The notes under the pieces: model-generated
What the model saw: the letters and a program-made list of their open reading frames with translations, nothing else
Told to the model about the DNA's origin: nothing
Databases searched by the model: none
From: AC-32 sp963719275
GTDB lineage: Bacteria > Actinomycetota > Thermoleophilia > Gaiellales > Gaiellaceae
DNA: 64,000 bases
NCBI GenBank assembly: GCA_963719275.1
Contig: CAVRBT010000002.1
Span: 1-64,000 of the forward strand
Reading direction: 5' to 3'
Program-made: the position numbers and the translations under genes
Part shown: piece by piece, positions 59,126 to 64,000 of the stretch
Numbering within the stretch: the stretch's first letter is position 1
How the letters are laid out: every line of letters starts with the position of its first letter

Positions 59126-59641
59126 TCAATGCGAGATGAGGAGCTTGAGGCCCACTAGGAGGACGCCGAGGCCGAGGTTCAAGGCGACGACCGCGAGCGT
59201 CGCGGCAAAGCCCAGGCGCTCGACGCGCGCGAAGACGATCCCCTGCGCGCCCAACACGACAAGGCCGAGCGCAACCGCTAGCCAGACCGCCGTCTGCGGC
59301 TCGAGGAGCCCGATCCCTCCGAGCAGGAGCGCAACGATCGGAGGCACTGCCGCCTCGACGATCGACCATTCCCGGCGTCCGATCCGCCGCAGCTCCGGGA
59401 GCGAGAGGTGCTCGCCCACTGCGGCGCTGTGGCCGAGTGCATGCGCGTAGACGTGGGCGATCCAGAAGACGAGGCAGGTGACGGCGACGAGAGCCGCGAC
59501 ATGGCCGGGGCCGTCGGGATACGCCTTCGCCCCCGCAACGACCACCGAGAGCGTCACGATCGTCCCGTAGATGAAGCCCCCGAGCCGCTCGCCCATGGCC
59601 GAGCGCCCGAGGCGTGCGACGGCCGACGGCCGGTTGCTCAC
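59126..59641 (-). CDS. Membrane protein of unknown function
   Basis: A 171-residue protein with about five hydrophobic helices. A His-rich segment WIAHVYAHALGHSAAVGEHL sits between helices 2 and 3, and the C-terminus is VVALNLGLGVLLVGLKLLIS. It probably forms an operon with the NfeD-like gene downstream. I recognise no family. Confidence 0.65.
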   Translation of the reverse strand: MSNRPSAVARLGRSAMGERLGGFIYGTIVTLSVVVAGAKAYPDGPGHVAALVAVTCLVFWIAHVYAHALGHSAAVGEHLSLPELRRIGRREWSIVEAAVPPIVALLLGGIGLLEPQTAVWLAVALGLVVLGAQGIVFARVERLGFAATLAVVALNLGLGVLLVGLKLLISH

Positions 59642-59833
59642 TGCACGGCGAGGGCGGCTACGCGACCAGCGCCCGGTCTTCGGGCGCCTGCGAGATCGTG
59701 TAAGTGAGGGCCCGACCAGCGGTAGGACGATGACACGAGCATCTACACGTCTCCTTTCGTCGGCAGGCCGGGGCCCCGCCGAGTCCAGCAGGGGCGGCGC
59801 GAACGATCATCGTCCGGATGGGATGAACAACGG

Positions 59834-59860
59834 GGTGGAGGGAGCTGCGCCCCCTCCACC
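59834..59860 (-). terminator. Stem-loop downstream of the DUF6325/peptide genes
   Basis: GGTGGAGGG (59834-59842) pairs with CCCTCCACC (59852-59860) around a 9-nt loop. It lies 15 nt past the stop of the Arg-rich peptide gene on the minus strand. The remainder of 59642-59833 holds nothing that I can support. Confidence 0.55.
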
Positions 59861-59875
59861 CTCACGGCTGGGCGG

Positions 59876-59935
59876 CTAGCGCCGCCGGGCGACGCGCCTG
59901 CTGGTACGCCGCGCGGTTCGCCTCGCTCCGAACAT
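59876..59935 (-). CDS. Tiny Arg-rich peptide
   Basis: Two adjacent ATGs (59938, 59935) follow a near-perfect GGAGGTGG. The second has the better spacing and encodes 19 residues, MFGARRTARRTSRRVARRR, with ten arginines. The gene lies 26 nt after the DUF6325-like stop and before a terminator hairpin. Very basic short peptides of this kind could bind nucleic acid or membrane. The strong ribosome site is the main evidence that it is real. Confidence 0.5.
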   Translation of the reverse strand: MFGARRTARRTSRRVARRR

Positions 59936-59961
59936 CATCCACCTCCGGTTTGGTCTTGCGG

Positions 59962-60510
59962 CTAGGCCGGCGTCTTCTCGGGCGTCGGCTCCAGGTGGTG
60001 CTCGCGCGCCTCCTCGACCGACATCAGGCCGATCGCGATCAGGTCCACCGGGCTGATGAACCCGTCGCTGATGCGGAACCCGCCCGCGCTCGCAATCGCG
60101 TCGCGGAGCGGCACCGCCCAGTGATGCTCGAGCAGGATGAGCGCCGCAGCAGAGTCGTTCGGGATCTCCTCGATGACGTCCCACTCCTGCTCGTCGGTGA
60201 AGAAGTGGATGCCCTCGGCCTCTGCCTGCTCGGCGCCCAGCTCGGCGCCGGCGTGCATTCCTTCCTCGCCCTCGATGCCGAGGCCGACGAGCGCGCCGAC
60301 CTTCGACCCGAGCTCGACCGCCTCATCACGGGTGAGGTTGCCGAGGTGCTCGACCTCGATCTCGCCCTGGGCGTCCTTGTAGATCGCGAGCGCGTCGATG
60401 ACGCGCACCGTGTCGCTCTCGCGCAGCCGCTCCAGCTCGGCCTTGATCTGGCCGTGGAAGTCAGGCTTCGCGAAACCGAGCACGATCAGCTGCACAGGTC
60501 CGATTGCCAT
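59962..60510 (-). CDS. DUF6325/DUF1269-like protein
   Basis: A 182-residue cytoplasmic protein. It begins MAIGPVQLIVLGFAKPDFHG and contains ESDTVRVIDALAIYKDAQGE, a conserved segment of the DUF1269/DUF6325 group, a glycine-rich middle (GSKVGALVGLGIEGEEGMHA) and IPNDSAAALILLEHHWAVPL. Members are often stress-related; the mechanism is unknown. A good GGGAGGAG precedes the ATG at 60510. Confidence 0.75.
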   Translation of the reverse strand: MAIGPVQLIVLGFAKPDFHGQIKAELERLRESDTVRVIDALAIYKDAQGEIEVEHLGNLTRDEAVELGSKVGALVGLGIEGEEGMHAGAELGAEQAEAEGIHFFTDEQEWDVIEEIPNDSAAALILLEHHWAVPLRDAIASAGGFRISDGFISPVDLIAIGLMSVEEAREHHLEPTPEKTPA

Positions 60511-60699
60511 GTGCTCCTCCCTTCTCCAGGTGCCGGCCCGCGGGCAAGCCGCGGTCCACCGGCCGTTTCCGTTCTCGAGCAGTGTCCCTCCGCGGGTCCG
60601 GAGCCACATCACCCCAAGCGGACGAACGGTCCTAGGGACCCTGTCGTAACCCCGTTCGGATGATGCGTTCCGGCTCGAAACGCGAGATGCTGCGCATGG

Positions 60700-61800
60700 A
60701 TGAGCGTCGCCGCGCCCGCCGTCGAGTCGACCCCGAAGCGCCGCTTCCACTGGCGGCGCCTGCTCACCGGGGCGGCGGTCGTCATCGTCATCGGCGCCGC
60801 CGCGCAACTACTGGGCTGGAACATCCGCGGCTGGCTCTCGGACGTCTGGGACACCATCACCGAGATCTCGGCGGCGTACATCGTCGCGGGGGTCGCCCTG
60901 AAGACGGTGCAGACCACGCTCACCGCATTTGCGTGGTACTCGATCCTCCGCTTCGCGTATCCCGGCCGCGTGCGCTGGCTGGACATCCTCGCCTGCTACG
61001 CCGCCTCCGTCGCGCTGAACGGGATCCTTCCCGCCAACCTCGGCACCCTTGCGCTGCTGCTGATGTTCACGTCGATCATCGCGGGGGCCACGTTCGCCGC
61101 GATCCTGGGCGCCTATGCGGTCGAGAAGATCTTCTTCACCCTCATCGGCGCGTTCACCTACCTCTACCTGTTCCTCACGGTGGGTGGATCGTTCGACATC
61201 AAGTTCAGCTTCGTGCACGAGCACCCGTGGGCGACTGCGCTCTTCCTGCTCGCCGCGGCGTACCTGATCTTCGTGATCTTTCGCCGGCTCTGGCCGCGGG
61301 TGCTCCGCTGGTGGGAGGAGGCGAAGGAGGGCGGCTCGATCCTCGCGCACCCCGGCAAGTACATGACCCGCGTCTTCGTGCCCTCGCTGCTGGGCTGGAT
61401 CGCGAGCCTCGGCGTGATGGCGGTCTTCCTGACGGCCTACGACATCCCGGTCAGCTTCCACACGCTGATGCGCATCGCGGGCGGGAACTCGATCGCCAAC
61501 GTCACCTCGGCGACGCCCGGCGGGGCGGGCGTCAACCAGGCGTTCAACGTGGCGTCGCTGAGGGGCGTCGCAAGCTCGGATCAGGCAACCGCCTACTCCG
61601 TCGCGCAGCAGCTCGTCACGACGTCCTGGAACATCATCTTCGCGATCGTGATGATGGCCTGGGCGTTCGGCTGGAGCGGGGGGAAGAAGCTTGTCGGCGA
61701 GTCGTACGAGGGCGCGAAGGAGAAAGCCGCCGAACAGAAGGCCGCGCGGGCGGCGCGCAAGGAGGCGAAGCGCGAGGCCAAGCTGTCCGAGCAGGACTGA
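60700..61800 (+). CDS. Lysylphosphatidylglycerol-synthase-type TM protein (UPF0104)
   Basis: A 366-residue membrane protein with about eight helices, the flippase-like domain of LPG synthases without the aminoacyl-transferase half. Family cues are SVALNGILPANLGTLALLLM (residues around 105-125), and NSIANVTSATPGGAGVNQAF in the C-terminal half, matching the conserved P-G-G-x-G segment. The Lys/Ala-rich tail (EKAAEQKAARAARKEAKREA) is likely cytoplasmic. It may move lipids or glycolipids across the membrane. Confidence 0.85.
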   Translation: MSVAAPAVESTPKRRFHWRRLLTGAAVVIVIGAAAQLLGWNIRGWLSDVWDTITEISAAYIVAGVALKTVQTTLTAFAWYSILRFAYPGRVRWLDILACYAASVALNGILPANLGTLALLLMFTSIIAGATFAAILGAYAVEKIFFTLIGAFTYLYLFLTVGGSFDIKFSFVHEHPWATALFLLAAAYLIFVIFRRLWPRVLRWWEEAKEGGSILAHPGKYMTRVFVPSLLGWIASLGVMAVFLTAYDIPVSFHTLMRIAGGNSIANVTSATPGGAGVNQAFNVASLRGVASSDQATAYSVAQQLVTTSWNIIFAIVMMAWAFGWSGGKKLVGESYEGAKEKAAEQKAARAARKEAKREAKLSEQD

Positions 61801-61807
61801 GGCCGTC

Positions 61808-61990
61808 GTGATCGGCGATGTTGCGGCCTCGAATGACTTGCTGCTCCTGATCGCGCCGGACCGGGCGCGCCGAGTGCTCGACCGTGCGCGCGGCTGCTTG
61901 GAACGCCGTGCCCGTACGATCGCGTTCGTGCTCCTGATCCTGATCGCGGCGTCGCTGCTCCCGAATGGAATCGCAGGCCTCACGAGCTGA
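61808..61990 (+). pseudogene. C-terminal remnant of a GAP/Sap-like membrane protein
   Basis: A GTG-started frame of 60 residues reads VIGDVAASNDLLLLIAPDRA and LDRARGCLERRARTIAFVLL before ending GIAGLTS. This resembles the last helices of GAP-family (Sap-like) transporters, normally over 200 residues. Only the C-terminal helix region is left, and it overlaps the start of the channel gene. It could instead be a small membrane protein in its own right. Confidence 0.35.
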
Positions 61991-62696
61991 GCCCGAGGAG
62001 CGTCGCTCCTTTCGTCCGTTCGTGCGCCGGCCCGGCGAGCGTTGGGGGCGGTTCGCAACGCGGATCGCGAACGCCTACGGGGTCGTCCTCCTGCTCGTCG
62101 TCGGGATCTACGTCCTTGCGTCGCTCGTCTACTTCCGCGGCTGGGGCGCGGTCGCGCTCACCGCGGTGACGGCCGCCTGCACCACGGTCGCGCTCGTGAG
62201 CTCCGAGTCACGGCCCCCGCTCCCGCGCGTGTCGATGGGCGTCGGATCGGCAGCCGTCGCGCTCGCCCTCGCCTCCGCCCTGGGGGCGGGCGGCAAGCTC
62301 CTGGCTGTCGCGGCGCTGGTCCAGGTGGCGCTGCTCGCAGTCGCCGCCGGGGAGATCCTGGGGACGGTTCTCCAGGAGCACGAGGTCAACTTCCGCACGA
62401 TCCTCGGAGCGATCAGCGTCTATGTGATGCTCGGGATCCTCTTCACGTGGGTCTACGTCGCCGTCGACAGGCTCCAGGCGGGGTCGTTCTTCGGAAAGCC
62501 GACCCAGGTCGGCGACTTTGTCTTCTTCAGCGTCACGACCCTTTCGACGACCGGGTACGGCAACCTGGTCCCTGCGGCACAGCCCGGGCGGATGCTCTCG
62601 GGCATCGAGATGCTGGTCGGCCAGATCTTCCTGGTGACGCTGATCGCCGGGCTGGTGAGCCTCTGGCGGCCGGGCTCGCTCGGACGCCGGCCGTAG
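61965..62696 (+). CDS. Ion channel with K+ selectivity filter
   Basis: A 243-residue membrane protein. Three or four N-terminal hydrophobic segments (about 38-125) precede a two-helix pore: ISVYVMLGILFTWVYVAVD, the filter TTLSTTGYGNLVP and GIEMLVGQIFLVTLIAGLVS. TTGYG is the K+ filter signature. There is no RCK domain, so gating may be simple. ATG at 61965 lies within the preceding remnant. Confidence 0.88.
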   Translation: MESQASRAEPEERRSFRPFVRRPGERWGRFATRIANAYGVVLLLVVGIYVLASLVYFRGWGAVALTAVTAACTTVALVSSESRPPLPRVSMGVGSAAVALALASALGAGGKLLAVAALVQVALLAVAAGEILGTVLQEHEVNFRTILGAISVYVMLGILFTWVYVAVDRLQAGSFFGKPTQVGDFVFFSVTTLSTTGYGNLVPAAQPGRMLSGIEMLVGQIFLVTLIAGLVSLWRPGSLGRRP

Positions 62697-62702
62697 CCGC
62701 GC

Positions 62703-64000
62703 CTACGCGCCGGGCTTCGACGAGGGCTGGGCCCGGGGGATGCGCTGGGTGAAGAAGAGCGCCACGATCGTGAGCAGCGCCAGGATCGCGAGCCCGGCCT
62801 GCAGGCCTTTGATCCGTGCGTCGCGGTAGGCGTCGAGCGCCGCGTCGGTCGTCCGCGAGCTGACGTGCGCATCGTCGAGCGCCGCCTCCAGATCGGCATC
62901 GGAGATGAAGGGAACGCCGCCCGCCAGCGAGACCTGCGCCTGGGACTTGACCCGCGACGGGATCGCCGAGCTGTCCTCGACGTTCGCCAGGAACGCCGTC
63001 GAGAGCGCCGCGATCATCAGCGAGCCGGCGAGCGCAGTGCCGAGGGAGGCTCCCAGGTTCGTCATCGTGTTCTGGACGCCGCCGACCTCGGGGGTCTCGT
63101 CGTCGGGTACCGCGGAGACGGTGACGGCGCCAAGCTGGGAGGCCAGCGCCCCGATCCCGAGCCCGACCAGGCACATCGGGAGGAAGACGACCTCTGGACC
63201 GGAGTTGATGTCGAGTGCTCCGAGCAGGACGACGGTCCCCAGCAGGAGCGCGAGGAGCCCGAAGCGGACCACGCGCCGTGGATTGGCCTGCGGCCGCAGG
63301 CGCGGGATGCCGATCGCCGCCACGAGCAGCGTGATCGAGAGCGGCAGCAGCCGGGCCCCGGTCGCCAGCGCCGAAAGGCCGAGGCAGACCGAGAGGTAGA
63401 GGGGCACGACGAAGAAGAGTCCTGCCTGGACGAGGTACTGGAAGAAGAACATCGTCAACCCGCCGGTCAGCTGCTTGTTCTCGAACATCGCCGGCCGGAC
63501 GAGGGGCTCCTGCCCAAGCTTGACGCGCCGATTCTCCCAACGCAGGAAGAGCCAGAGCACGAACATTCCGGCCAGCACGAGCCACACGGTCGGCGAGAGC
63601 CCCGCCCAGGATGTCCCGTCCGGCTTCGGCTTGATCCAGCCCCAGGTCCCCGAGCGGAGCACGCCGAAGACGACGAGTGCGAGGCCCGCCGCGGACAGCA
63701 CCGCGCCGATGAGATCGAGCTTCGGCCGCGTCTCCGGCGGCGCGTCGGCGATCCGGCGGGCAAGAACGAGGATCGCCAGGACGATCAGGACCTCCCCGGC
63801 GAAGACCCAGCGCCACGAGAGGTAGGTCGTGAAGAAGCCGCCGACGAGCGGGCCGACGGCGACCGCAATCGCGCCCGCGGCCGCGACCCAAGCCGTAGGC
63901 GGCCGGGCGGCGTTCGGCCGGGAAGTTGCCCGCCACGAGCGCGACGATCGCCGGCAGGATCAGGGCGGCACCGACCCCTTCGAGGAACGACCAGCCGATC
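62703..64000 (-). pseudogene. MFS transporter of the DHA2 (EmrB/QacA) type, frameshifted and cut by the window edge
   Basis: A drug:H+ antiporter-like permease running off the right end; its N-terminus lies outside. SFLEGVGAALILPAIVALVA with GNFPAERRPAAYGL (frame 1) should continue GAIAVAVGPLVGGFFTTYLS, but one surplus base at about 63887-63891 shifts the frame. From there the chain is intact: LDLIGAVLSAAGLALVVFGV, SALATGARLLPLSITLLVAA and GLGIGALASQLGAVTVSAVP, ending in an extracellular-loop and helix pair near the C-terminus. An export role is likely. The single shift may be a sequence error. Confidence 0.8.

Noticed and set aside
1..64000. CRISPR arrays, rRNA genes, riboswitches or insertion sequences
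   Set aside because: I looked for regularly spaced repeats, rRNA signatures and transposase motifs and saw none.

Overview
The window is high-GC DNA (mostly about 65-72% GC by eye) with dense gene packing and frequent ATGA/GTGA start-stop overlaps. An AfsR-like regulator, a cytochrome bd oxidase of the short-loop kind, two full branched-chain-amino-acid-type (Liv) ABC transporters, a molybdenum hydroxylase and several F420/flavin- or PHP-type enzymes point to a soil-type actinobacterium, possibly of the Thermoleophilia. That placement is inference. Several genes carry single-base frameshifts beside short homopolymers, which suggests either recent decay or a draft or metagenome assembly with residual indels.

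Layout. 1-2 kb: tRNA-Val, tRNA-Glu and tRNA-Lys with three small genes. 2-8 kb: a probable relic island behind tRNA-Lys. It holds a frameshifted AfsR/SARP-type regulator, a run of small secreted proteins, iterated GGTCAAC motifs near both ends and a 3' tRNA-Lys fragment at 7.74 kb. 8-12 kb: a beta-lactamase-fold hydrolase, a MetE-like methyltransferase and an alpha/beta hydrolase. 12-14.7 kb: cydAB.

14.8-25.1 kb is a divergent amino-acid catabolism and uptake locus. On the minus strand are a Ser/Thr dehydratase-like enzyme, an ornithine-cyclodeaminase-like enzyme and an aldo/keto reductase, all overlapping by 4 nt. On the plus strand are a compact tryptophan 2,3-dioxygenase, a five-gene Liv transporter and a class V PLP enzyme.

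25.3-44.9 kb is the most striking part: eighteen minus-strand genes with spacings from -8 to +4 nt, apart from one 62-nt gap. In order of transcription they are the three subunits of a molybdenum hydroxylase, a CoxG-like SRPBCC protein, an LLM flavin monooxygenase, an M20 amidohydrolase (frameshifted), an FAH-family hydrolase, an M24 hydrolase, a DRE-TIM (LeuA-like) lyase/synthase, a phytoene-dehydrogenase-like FAD enzyme, a TIM-barrel isomerase, a ketopantoate-reductase-like enzyme, a complete Liv transporter, a second ketopantoate-reductase-like enzyme and a second M24 enzyme. I read this as one catabolic operon that imports and degrades a still unknown, probably nitrogen-containing organic compound.

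45-54 kb is a decay zone: an unknown membrane protein, a patatin-like protein, an NhaA-thioredoxin fusion, a DUF326 four-helix Cys-rich protein and LtrA are all broken. In its middle (about 49.1-50.25 kb) lies a stretch of roughly 30-40% GC that is purine-rich and C-poor, has no credible gene and differs from everything else here; it may be an assembly fault or foreign DNA. 54.5-64 kb returns to intact genes: a sulfide:quinone-reductase-like flavoprotein, a COG4280/FTR1-like membrane protein, a PHP phosphoesterase, NfeD-like and DUF6325-like proteins with a tiny Arg-rich peptide, an LPG-synthase-type membrane protein, a K+ channel and an MFS exporter cut by the window edge.
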